DNA from: Bacillota bacterium
Lineage (GTDB): Bacteria > Bacillota > Clostridia > Lachnospirales > Lachnospiraceae
Direction of reading: 5' to 3'
DNA: 31,526 nucleotides
NCBI GenBank assembly: GCA_023418475.1
Contig: JAEZZO010000010.1
Location: 1-31,526, forward strand
Below are positions 7,058 to 13,953 of this stretch, piece by piece. The position numbers and the translations under genes were made by a program. How positions within the stretch are numbered: position 1 is the stretch's first letter; each line of letters begins with the position of its first letter. The notes beneath the pieces were generated by a model. That model had not been told where the DNA came from. It made no database searches and was given only the letters and a program-made list of their open reading frames with translations.

Positions 7058-7095
7058 GATATTACGATTACCTTCCTTCATAAATGTAATATCTT
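7037..7095. promoter_or_regulatory. Palindromic operator with third half-site, between regulator operon and luxS
   Basis: AATCGTAATATCTT (7037-7050) and AAGATATTACGATT (7056-7069) are perfect 14-bp inverted arms around a 5-bp centre. A third copy of GTAATATCTT stands at 7086-7095, 10 bp before the luxS -35 box. The palindrome covers the regulator-kinase promoter, so it looks like an operator for a dimeric repressor or activator serving one or both divergent units. A hairpin role is less likely because it overlaps promoter elements. The binding protein is unknown, and the sites do not resemble the LytTR repeats. Confidence 0.55.
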
Positions 7096-7104
7096 AAGTT
7101 CTTG

Positions 7105-7133
7105 TTCACAGAATATGAGCTTTATGCTACAAT
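7105..7133 (+). promoter_or_regulatory. luxS promoter (TTCACA-N17-TACAAT)
   Basis: TTCACA (7105-7110) and TACAAT (7128-7133) are 17 bp apart, with a TATGC sequence just before the -10. The leader to the luxS ATG is about 85 nt, with no recognised riboswitch. Confidence 0.6.
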
Positions 7134-7223
7134 GTAATAAAGTATTCGTGATTAATCAGATTTTGTGTGTCAAATATTAATAAATATGCCCTAAACCGGC
7201 ATTAGCAGAAAGGCAGGTAATTT

Positions 7224-7712
7224 ATGAAACAAATTGCAAGCTTTACCATTGATCATATGAAACTTTTACGCGGAGTCTATGTCTCGCGAAAGGATAAAAT
7301 CGGCAGTGAAATCATTACTACCTTTGATATCCGAATGACTCGTCCGAATTTTGAACCGGTTATGAATACCGGTGAAGTACATGCGATCGAGCATCTTGCT
7401 GCAACCTATCTTCGAAACCATGCGGTTTTTGCTGATAAAACCGTATACTTTGGTCCTATGGGCTGCCGGACAGGCTTTTATCTGCTTCTTGGCGGTGATT
7501 ATACTTCCCGTGATATTATTCCTCTGCTGACAGAGATGTTTGAATTCATCAGCAGCTTTGAGGGTGAAATACCGGGCGCCAGCGCTGAAAATTGCGGTAA
7601 TTACTCCGACATGAATTTACCTTTGGCAAAATCCTATGCAAAAAGATTTCTGGATGAGGTTCTCTATCAAATTGATGAGGAGCATTTAAATTATCCTGCT
7701 TCCTCTTTATAA
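7224..7712 (+). CDS. luxS: S-ribosylhomocysteine lyase (AI-2 synthesis)
   Basis: A 162-residue metalloenzyme that splits S-ribosylhomocysteine into homocysteine and 4,5-dihydroxypentane-2,3-dione, the AI-2 precursor, as part of the activated methyl cycle. The metal ligands are in HAIEH (H53, H57) and ENCGNYS (C124). The catalytic Cys is in GPMGCRTGFYLL (C81), and E56 is the general base. Length and motif order are as expected for LuxS. A ribosome site AAAGGCAGG precedes the ATG. It stands alone and divergent from the LytTR regulator operon. LuxS often has only a metabolic role, so a signalling link to the neighbour is speculative. Confidence 0.97.
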   Translation: MKQIASFTIDHMKLLRGVYVSRKDKIGSEIITTFDIRMTRPNFEPVMNTGEVHAIEHLAATYLRNHAVFADKTVYFGPMGCRTGFYLLLGGDYTSRDIIPLLTEMFEFISSFEGEIPGASAENCGNYSDMNLPLAKSYAKRFLDEVLYQIDEEHLNYPASSL

Positions 7713-7809
7713 GTAACCAAGCATCTTCTAATTGGGGCTGTGATCATGGTTTTCTTACAACGAAACCGGACATAGCCTCTTAGTCTATACGGAACATCCT
7801 GTCAGAACG

Positions 7810-7838
7810 TTCATTTTTATCATGCTGCTGAATATAAT
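7810..7838 (+). promoter_or_regulatory. Possible promoter of the 7867-8908 gene pair
   Basis: A perfect TATAAT (7833-7838) stands 29 bp before the chosen start of the next gene. The 17-bp-spaced upstream hexamer TTCATT is poor. No terminator is evident between luxS and this pair, so readthrough from luxS is also possible. Confidence 0.4.
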
Positions 7839-7866
7839 GTAATGAGTATGAATAATGGGAGAAGCT

Positions 7867-8640
7867 ATGGCAGACCAGGACCTAAATCACACCGCAGATA
7901 TCATTAAAGCCTCCATTCCATATATAGATGGCAGTATGAAAAATATGGCTGAATTATTTTCAAAGCTATTAGATTTAATGGGTAGTGTAAAATCGGCAGG
8001 CAATTCTGACAAGGTGTCTGCCTATGGCTTTCAGGGCATTAAAATTGACATAGAGGGATTACTGAAGGGTATACGGCCCATTTGCAATAGAAAGGAACAG
8101 GAATTTGTTGACAAAATCTTAAACATTTTTAATATGAAAAGAATGTTTGAGATGTATAACAATATGATGTCAGCCATGCAAACCATGCAGGAATTCAGTG
8201 GTTTTTCTTCCGGAGATTCCGATGCCGACAATGTTACAGGTAATTTTTCAGGTTCAAACTATGAATCAATTTTCCAAAACCTCAGTAACATGTTTTCCTC
8301 TGATAGCTCAGGCACCACAGCTGATGTGAGCGCTGCACAAACCAATCCTTCGGAAAATGATACCACAAGTGATACAGAGAGTACTTCTAATCAGACAGAG
8401 AATATGTCGGATTCCAAAAATGAGGAAACGACTAATACTTCCTCTGCTAATAATAATTATAATAACACCTCTTCGAATAACAGCTCAAAAATGATGAATA
8501 ATAAAATGTTTGATATGCTAAAGACAATGGTTCCACCGGAACAGATGAGTACTTTTGAAAACCTAAGCATGCTTTTGAATACTATGTCATATGATAATAC
8601 TAGTAAACCAGATGATAGTAAGGAGAGTAAGGATGGCTGA
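7867..8640 (+). CDS. Unknown protein with Ser/Asn/Thr-rich linker
   Basis: A 257-residue protein not assigned to a known family. I chose ATG 7867 (MADQDLNH) because GGGAG stands 6 nt ahead; ATG 7855 is in frame but poorly supported. The N-terminal third is helical and hydrophilic (DIIKASIPYIDGSMKNMAELFSKLLDLM), followed by a Met-rich segment. A long low-complexity region rich in Ser, Asn, Thr, Asp and Glu follows, and then a short folded tail with PPEQMSTFENLSMLLNTM. There is no signal peptide or membrane helix. The tail resembles SPKEKTQFEMFKKMM of the next gene, which overlaps it by 8 bp, so the two products are probably related or interact. The linker suggests an adaptor or scaffold, but that is guesswork. 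Confidence 0.7.
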   Translation: MADQDLNHTADIIKASIPYIDGSMKNMAELFSKLLDLMGSVKSAGNSDKVSAYGFQGIKIDIEGLLKGIRPICNRKEQEFVDKILNIFNMKRMFEMYNNMMSAMQTMQEFSGFSSGDSDADNVTGNFSGSNYESIFQNLSNMFSSDSSGTTADVSAAQTNPSENDTTSDTESTSNQTENMSDSKNEETTNTSSANNNYNNTSSNNSSKMMNNKMFDMLKTMVPPEQMSTFENLSMLLNTMSYDNTSKPDDSKESKDG

Positions 8641-8908
8641 TACCTCGTGGACCAATAATCCAAGACTGAATAATGTTGACCCCAGAAAAATTAAAATACT
8701 GCTGGAGCTGGTAAAAGAAGTGGAAGGTAAATCAATGGACCAATTAATCCCATTATTTATGAATACTAATAAAAAACTTCAGCAGCAGAATATGACTTTT
8801 TCAAAGGATGAAAGCGATATCATGTTGGATATCCTCACAAAGAACCTGTCTCCCAAAGAAAAAACTCAATTTGAGATGTTTAAAAAAATGATGGCTGCCA
8901 GAAAATAG
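8633..8908 (+). CDS. Small unknown protein, partner of the upstream gene
   Basis: A 91-residue hydrophilic, mostly helical, Lys-rich protein starting MADTSWTNNPRLNNVDPRK. ATG 8633 is chosen because AAGGAG lies about 8 nt upstream and the start overlaps the preceding stop, a mark of translational coupling; a longer reading from 8591 has no such site. The C-terminal motif LSPKEKTQFEMFKKMM parallels VPPEQMSTFENLSMLL of the preceding protein. No catalytic motif, signal peptide or membrane segment is seen. Family not recognised. Confidence 0.7.
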   Translation: MADTSWTNNPRLNNVDPRKIKILLELVKEVEGKSMDQLIPLFMNTNKKLQQQNMTFSKDESDIMLDILTKNLSPKEKTQFEMFKKMMAARK

Positions 8909-8961
8909 GGAAAGTAAAATACATAATAAATGTTCCGGAAGAATTTCTTATACGATACCTC

Positions 8962-8995
8962 TATCCCGGTCAGATATCTTTATATGACCGGGATA
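8962..8995. terminator. Hairpin between convergent genes
   Basis: TATCCCGGTCA and TGACCGGGATA form a perfect 11-bp stem. It lies between the end of the small unknown gene (8908) and the end of glgP (9037), so it probably ends both transcripts. Neither side has a long U-tract. Confidence 0.6.
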
Positions 8996-9036
8996 AAGTA
9001 TTATCTATTGGCATTATTCTTTATCATTTCTTTCGT

Positions 9037-11373
9037 TTAATTCCAAATACTATTTGCATATTCACTCACGGCTCTGTCACTTGAGAATTTGCCGGCGTTT
9101 ACTGTATTCATGAAGCATTTTCTACGGAAAGAATACCAATCGGAATAATCCCTGTTTGCCTGCAGCTTAGTTTCACAATAGGGAAGAAAATCTAGGAGAA
9201 GATAATAATGATCCGGTCTATGCCAGCTGGCACCATTTAGCAACGCATTATAAAGCTCCAGAAACATGCCCGTTTTTTCATCATCAAAGGTTCCATCCAC
9301 CAAAGTGTCTACTACTCTCTTCACGCGCGGGTTTTGATCATAAATTGCTCTTGCCTGATAGGTATCTCGAATTGCTCTGATTTCCTCCACTCTAGCACCA
9401 AAGATATAGTTGTTCTCCTCACCTGCCTGTTCAACGATTTCAATATTGGCCCCATCATAAGTACCCAGTGTCACCGCACCATTCAGCATAAATTTCATAT
9501 TACCGGTACCGGAGGCTTCTGTGCCGGCAGTCGAGATCTGTTCCGATATATCAGCAGCCGGAGCCAGCTTTTCCGCATAGGATACATTATAATTCTGAAC
9601 AAAAACTACTTGCAGCTTATCTCTGACCTCCTCATCCAGGTCAATCATCTTTGCAACCTCATTAATAAACTTAATAATAGCCTTGGCTCTGAAATAACCC
9701 GGAGCAGATTTCGCTCCAAAGAGAAAAACGGTAGGGTTAAAATCTTTTATTCTACCATCCTTCAATCCAAAATAGATATCAAGGATGGAAAATGCATTTA
9801 ACAGCTGACGTTTATATTCGTGCAGTCTTTTTACCTGGATATCAAAGATAAATTCCGGATTAACTCTGACTCCCTCCATTTTGTATATATAATCAGCCAG
9901 CTGCTTCTTTTTAATCCGTTTGATGTCATTAAACTGTTTCATTGTGTTAGTATCATCTGCAAATTTCTCAAGCTCCTTCAGCCGATCCAGGTCAGTGATC
10001 CAGGAATTCCCTATTTTATCCGTGATAAAACCTGCCAATTCCATATTTGCAATAGCAAGCCAACGCCGCTGTGTGATACCGTTGGTTTTGTTATTGAAAC
10101 GTTCCGGATAGAACTCATACCAATCCTTAAGAACGTCGTTTTTTAATATCTCTGTATGGATTGCAGCAACACCATTGGTTGAATGACTGGCATATACCGC
10201 AAGTCTTGCCATATGAATGGTGTCATTATCCACAATAAGAAATGGTCTGTGAGCTTCCCAGGTATTTTTTCCTGCTGCATATAATTCTTTTAAAAGCGCT
10301 TTCTGAATGAATAGGATATATTTGTATATTTTAGGGATAACGCAGCGAAACAGACCTGAATTCCATTTTTCCAAAGCTTCTGCCATCACTGTATGATTCG
10401 TATAAGCGAAAGTTTCTTTTGCAATACGAAGTGATTTTGCAAAAGATATTTTCTCTTCTTCCATAAAAATGCGGATCAATTCCGGGATTGCCACTACCGG
10501 ATGGGTATCATTTAACTGTATCGCATATTCTGCTGAGAAATGGGAGAAATCTTCACCAAATTTATTCTTATATTTTAGAACAAGATCCTTCAGTGTTGCT
10601 GCTGCAAAGAAATATTCCTGCTTCAATCTCAGTTTTTTTCCCTCATCCGTACTGTCATTCGGATACAGAAGGCTGCTGATTGCTTCTGCTTCATTCTTAT
10701 TCTTATTGGCTTTGTCATATTTTTGCTGATTAAACAATTCAAAATTAAAACTCTCTAAAGGTTCCGCCTGCCACAACCGAAGTGTATTTATTTTTTTACC
10801 CCCGTAACCGATAACCGGCATATCATAGGGGACAGCATAAACAGACTGTCCTTTGTAATCTACTCTTACCTTTTCTTCTTCTTTGCGTACAGACCAGGGA
10901 TCACCAAATCGCTGCCAATCATCCGGTACTTCCTTCTGAAAGCCATTTTCAATATACTGCTTAAATAATCCATACTTGTAACGAATCCCATAGCCATGCA
11001 ATGTAATTCCAAGCGTTGCTCCGGAATCCAGATAACAGGCTGCCAGACGGCCCAGTCCGCCGTTACCGAGTGCCGCATCCTCAATATCCTCAAACATGCG
11101 AATATCCAAATTGTTCTCGCTCATCAGCTCATTGAATTGATTCAGCATACCCATATTATAAAGGTTACTGTATATTAATCTGCCTATTAAGAATTCTGCC
11201 GAAAAGTAACATACCTTCTTCCCCGGGGCGGTAAGCCCCCAGTCTCTGCCTAAGGTTCTCATAGCTGCTTTGGTAACTGCATGATACAGCTCTTTCGTAT
11301 CGGCTTCCCGAATTGATTTTTGATATTCCATATCTAATATTAATTTCACATTTGATTTGAAATTTCGCTCCAT
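9037..11373 (-). CDS. glgP: Glycogen/maltodextrin phosphorylase
   Basis: A 778-residue glycosyltransferase family 35 enzyme releasing glucose-1-phosphate from alpha-1,4-glucans with pyridoxal phosphate. GTEASGTGNMKFMLNGA carries the PLP-binding Lys (K627). EDAALGNGGLGRLAACYLDS (98-117) is the conserved N-terminal active-site segment, and RLHEYKRQLLN (516-526) is also characteristic. It is full length for bacterial GlgP/MalP. The start MERNFKSN is preceded by an AGGAGA site. No other glycogen gene is adjacent. The divergent LacI-family regulator at 11749 is a likely controller. Whether glycogen or maltodextrin is the main substrate cannot be told. Confidence 0.95.
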   Translation of the reverse strand: MERNFKSNVKLILDMEYQKSIREADTKELYHAVTKAAMRTLGRDWGLTAPGKKVCYFSAEFLIGRLIYSNLYNMGMLNQFNELMSENNLDIRMFEDIEDAALGNGGLGRLAACYLDSGATLGITLHGYGIRYKYGLFKQYIENGFQKEVPDDWQRFGDPWSVRKEEEKVRVDYKGQSVYAVPYDMPVIGYGGKKINTLRLWQAEPLESFNFELFNQQKYDKANKNKNEAEAISSLLYPNDSTDEGKKLRLKQEYFFAAATLKDLVLKYKNKFGEDFSHFSAEYAIQLNDTHPVVAIPELIRIFMEEEKISFAKSLRIAKETFAYTNHTVMAEALEKWNSGLFRCVIPKIYKYILFIQKALLKELYAAGKNTWEAHRPFLIVDNDTIHMARLAVYASHSTNGVAAIHTEILKNDVLKDWYEFYPERFNNKTNGITQRRWLAIANMELAGFITDKIGNSWITDLDRLKELEKFADDTNTMKQFNDIKRIKKKQLADYIYKMEGVRVNPEFIFDIQVKRLHEYKRQLLNAFSILDIYFGLKDGRIKDFNPTVFLFGAKSAPGYFRAKAIIKFINEVAKMIDLDEEVRDKLQVVFVQNYNVSYAEKLAPAADISEQISTAGTEASGTGNMKFMLNGAVTLGTYDGANIEIVEQAGEENNYIFGARVEEIRAIRDTYQARAIYDQNPRVKRVVDTLVDGTFDDEKTGMFLELYNALLNGASWHRPDHYYLLLDFLPYCETKLQANRDYSDWYSFRRKCFMNTVNAGKFSSDRAVSEYANSIWN

Positions 11374-11687
11374 ATTCCTTCTCCTGTCTCTATACAGAAT
11401 AAATATTTATACTATCTTAGAATTTATTATTTTCGTAAATTTTCGTGGTTATAAGCATAGAATAACATTTTTTGAATTTTATGTCAATACTATTTGATAG
11501 CAGTAGTTAATAATATCCATTTTATGGTAGATATACGAGGCATTCTGTCTTAATTTAGCTACTTCAAATATAGAATTTGTATCATTACCAGACAGATACA
11601 TCTCTATTAAGCCAGGCACTTATTACTGGTACAGGCAGTGTTACTGTTCCGGTAAGTCATCTTTATCACTTTATTAACAAACTTTTA
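11374..11687. other. glgP-lacI divergent intergenic region
   Basis: AT-rich control region of about 375 bp between the glgP and lacI starts. It holds an imperfect inverted repeat, TTACTGGTACAG (11623-11634) and CTGTTCCGGTAA (11644-11655), matching at 10 of 12 positions, 32 bp before the lacI -35 box and possibly an operator. I found no typical LacI-family or catabolite-responsive palindrome with a central CG, and no confident glgP promoter, although TATAAA occurs close to the gene on the minus strand. Confidence 0.35.
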
Positions 11688-11716
11688 TTGAAAATTAGTT
11701 CTTAAGGGGTTATACT
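11688..11716 (+). promoter_or_regulatory. lacI-family regulator promoter (TTGAAA-N17-TATACT)
   Basis: TTGAAA (11688-11693) and TATACT (11711-11716) are 17 bp apart and 32 bp ahead of the regulator ATG, giving a short leader with the GGGGG ribosome site. Confidence 0.75.
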
Positions 11717-11748
11717 TAATCAATTCAAAGAATCCGGGGGTTTTTACC

Positions 11749-12762
11749 ATGGCAACGATAAAGGATATCGCCAATAAGCTTGGAGTTGCAGTCAGCACTG
11801 TTTCAAAGGGTTTAAATGGTGCCAGTGATATTAGTGATATTACGCGGCAACTCGTACTGGATACCGCTGTTGAAATGGGGTATGCATCCAAAAAGATGAT
11901 GGCTCAGAACACACGAAAAGTATGTGTTTTTATAGAAAATATGGATTATGAAAATATTGATCAATTTGGTTATGATATTGTTATGGGTTTTCAGCTTGCA
12001 GCTGCCAGAATGAATTATGAAGTGACCGTAATTCCTACAAATTTAACGTTGCAGACATCCGAAAATTATGATACGTATATGTTAAAAAACAGCTTCTGCG
12101 GAGCATTCCTTCTTGGCTTTACACTGCATGATGACTGGTTTCAACAGTTAAGCCGGACAAGTGTCCCTACTGTATTGCTGGATAATTTTCTGGAACATAA
12201 TACACATGTCGGTTATGTGGGAACTGATAATTATGAAGGAATGGATCTTGCCGTCAATCATTTATACCGGCTTGGGCATAAAAAAATTGCTTTCTTGAAT
12301 GGTTCAAAAAACTCCATGGTCTCAAAACAACGATACCAGTCATTTATAGATAGCATGAGAAAACGCGGTTTAACACCTGAAGAAAGCCTGATAGAATATG
12401 GATACTATGTACCTGATTGTGCCAGGGATCATGTACCGGGATTTATCAAAAATGGGGCAACTGCCATTATGTGTGCCAGTGATCTGATCGCATCCGGTGT
12501 AGTCAGTGAGCTGCATAAGCTTGGCCTTAAGGTTCCTGAGGATATTAGTGTCACAGGATATGATGATCTGCCAATTGCCGCTGCCATGAAACCATCCCTT
12601 ACAACAATACGTCAGGATCGAACGGATCTAGGCAAAAGTGCCTTCTTATTGCTGGATGGATTAATTCGTGATGTTACTATCAGTAAATTGCTTCTCCGTG
12701 CTAAATTTATTCTAAGAGAGAGTACCGGACCCTGTAAAAATATAACCATAGAACAAAAGTGA
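11749..12762 (+). CDS. LacI-family transcriptional regulator
   Basis: A 337-residue regulator. The N-terminal helix-turn-helix ATIKDIANKLGVAVSTVSKGLNG (2-24) and hinge-proximal segment match the LacI/GalR family. The rest is a periplasmic-binding-protein-like sugar domain, with VGYVGTDNYEGMDLAVNHL, the second-lobe segment AIMCASDLIASGVVSELHKLGLKVPEDISVTGYDD, and LTTIRQDRTDLGKSA near the end. It is divergent from glgP, which suggests control of alpha-glucan use, as MalR-type regulators do; the effector is not predictable. A strong inverted-repeat terminator follows. It may also act on distant operons. Confidence 0.93.
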   Translation: MATIKDIANKLGVAVSTVSKGLNGASDISDITRQLVLDTAVEMGYASKKMMAQNTRKVCVFIENMDYENIDQFGYDIVMGFQLAAARMNYEVTVIPTNLTLQTSENYDTYMLKNSFCGAFLLGFTLHDDWFQQLSRTSVPTVLLDNFLEHNTHVGYVGTDNYEGMDLAVNHLYRLGHKKIAFLNGSKNSMVSKQRYQSFIDSMRKRGLTPEESLIEYGYYVPDCARDHVPGFIKNGATAIMCASDLIASGVVSELHKLGLKVPEDISVTGYDDLPIAAAMKPSLTTIRQDRTDLGKSAFLLLDGLIRDVTISKLLLRAKFILRESTGPCKNITIEQK

Positions 12763-12865
12763 GCTTTGCCATGTTAAGTATATTATCACACAGCTACTGT
12801 TCTATGCTCGCAACTGCGTAGCCCCACCGACAGGCATGGTCCGGCTATGCCGGATACGTGCTCTT

Positions 12866-12912
12866 AATAGGGGGTTATATAAGCCATAAAACGGCTTATA
12901 TAACCCCCTATT
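12866..12912. terminator. Long bidirectional terminator hairpin
   Basis: AATAGGGGGTTATATAAGCC and its exact complement form a 20-bp perfect stem with a 7-nt loop, between the convergent lacI-family gene and pgsA. It has an A/T-rich flank (TTTG after the plus-side arm) and would work for either direction. A smaller TCCGGC/GCCGGA hairpin lies just upstream, near 12840-12854. Confidence 0.75.
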
Positions 12913-12934
12913 TGAAAGAACCTCTCTTTTCAGC

Positions 12935-13519
12935 CTATTCCTTCAGTAGTTTCACTTTCTGATACATCTTAATATATTCCTTCACATAGAGCAGAAAGGA
13001 TAATGCTAAAAATCCACCGCACACCAGAAGCAGAAAATTCGTTATCGAAGCGTTTAATACCGGAAATGAGATCAATACCAGCATGACCGCATAAAAAACA
13101 GTCGTTGACACCTTACCAAACCACTTTGCACCATTTAGCTTTGCTCCCTTTTGCAACATTACAAGACCTGCCGCCAGAAGGAACAACTGCATGATTACGA
13201 AAAGAATTAAAAGAAGGAACATCCATTTTATTTTAACAACCATAATAAATATAAGGGATGCTTGTGTGAGCTTGTCAGCCAGTGGATCAATGATCTTTCC
13301 TAATTCTGTCACCATATGAAATCTGCGCGCTATAAAACCATCCAGGAAATCAGTTAAACCAGAAATAAGGACAACCATGGCTGCAAACAGGTATTCTTTC
13401 GAATTAGAAGCTTTAATATATAGAATTACAAAAACCGGAATCAATAGAAAGCGTATATAACATAAGATGTTCGGAATTTTAAATAAATCTTTTTTTGAGA
13501 ACTTACTAATAATTTTCAT
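12935..13519 (-). CDS. pgsA: CDP-diacylglycerol-glycerol-3-phosphate 3-phosphatidyltransferase
   Basis: A 194-residue integral membrane enzyme making phosphatidylglycerol phosphate, the committed step to phosphatidylglycerol and cardiolipin. The CDP-alcohol phosphotransferase motif DG-x2-AR-x8-G-x3-D-x3-D is complete (DGFIARRFHMVTELGKIIDPLAD). Four to six hydrophobic segments surround it. ATG 13519 (MKIISKFSKK) is chosen because GGAG lies about 6 nt upstream; a TTG at 13549 would add ten residues without a ribosome site. It could in principle be another CDP-alcohol phosphotransferase, but length and motif fit PgsA. It is followed by the long hairpin at 12866-12912. Confidence 0.85.
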   Translation of the reverse strand: MKIISKFSKKDLFKIPNILCYIRFLLIPVFVILYIKASNSKEYLFAAMVVLISGLTDFLDGFIARRFHMVTELGKIIDPLADKLTQASLIFIMVVKIKWMFLLLILFVIMQLFLLAAGLVMLQKGAKLNGAKWFGKVSTTVFYAVMLVLISFPVLNASITNFLLLVCGGFLALSFLLYVKEYIKMYQKVKLLKE

Positions 13520-13852
13520 TCCTATCTCCATTCTGCCATTTGTAAGCAAATTTAAATCAGGAAAATCTGCGCGTCATCTATACTATTTATTTCTTTTCTT
13601 ATAACACACCTATCTTCTTATATATTCATATTTTCCCATTCTATGAGATGCTGTCTTATATACTTACGTTCAGGAATACGTTCATCTCCTATCTTTATAC
13701 TATATCATATGCAACAGCTGTATGGATTGAATATCTGATCCATACCACATTGAAGATAATTTTAACATAATTACACTATTTATGGAAGATGTTTCTTCTT
13801 TTTCGTTTATAATTAAAACTCAATCCTTACTCATATATCAAAATAAAGGTGT
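13520..13852. other. Intergenic region upstream of pgsA
   Basis: About 330 bp with no ORF I can support. It contains an inverted repeat TATGGAT/ATCCATA (13719-13743) and A/T-rich tracts. The pgsA promoter must lie here or upstream, but no clear -35/-10 pair was found. Confidence 0.4.
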
Positions 13853-13906
13853 AAAAATTCCCCCACTAACAGGCTGTTTAACAAACAGCACAGTCATTGG
13901 GGGAGT
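13853..13906 (-). terminator. leuS terminator
   Basis: On the minus strand CTCCCCCA pairs with TGGGGGAA, with an inner stem GCTGTT/AAACAGC, followed by TTTTT (plus-strand A run 13853-13857). It lies about 50 bp after the leuS stop and is a strong Rho-independent terminator. Confidence 0.8.
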
Positions 13907-13953
13907 TTCCCTTTGCATAGTGTTTTTCAATTTAATTAATTTTTGTCATATCA

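Noticed and set aside
11374..11748. CcpA cre or classic LacI operator with central CG
   Set aside because: None of the CG dinucleotides in this region lies in a palindrome of the expected form.
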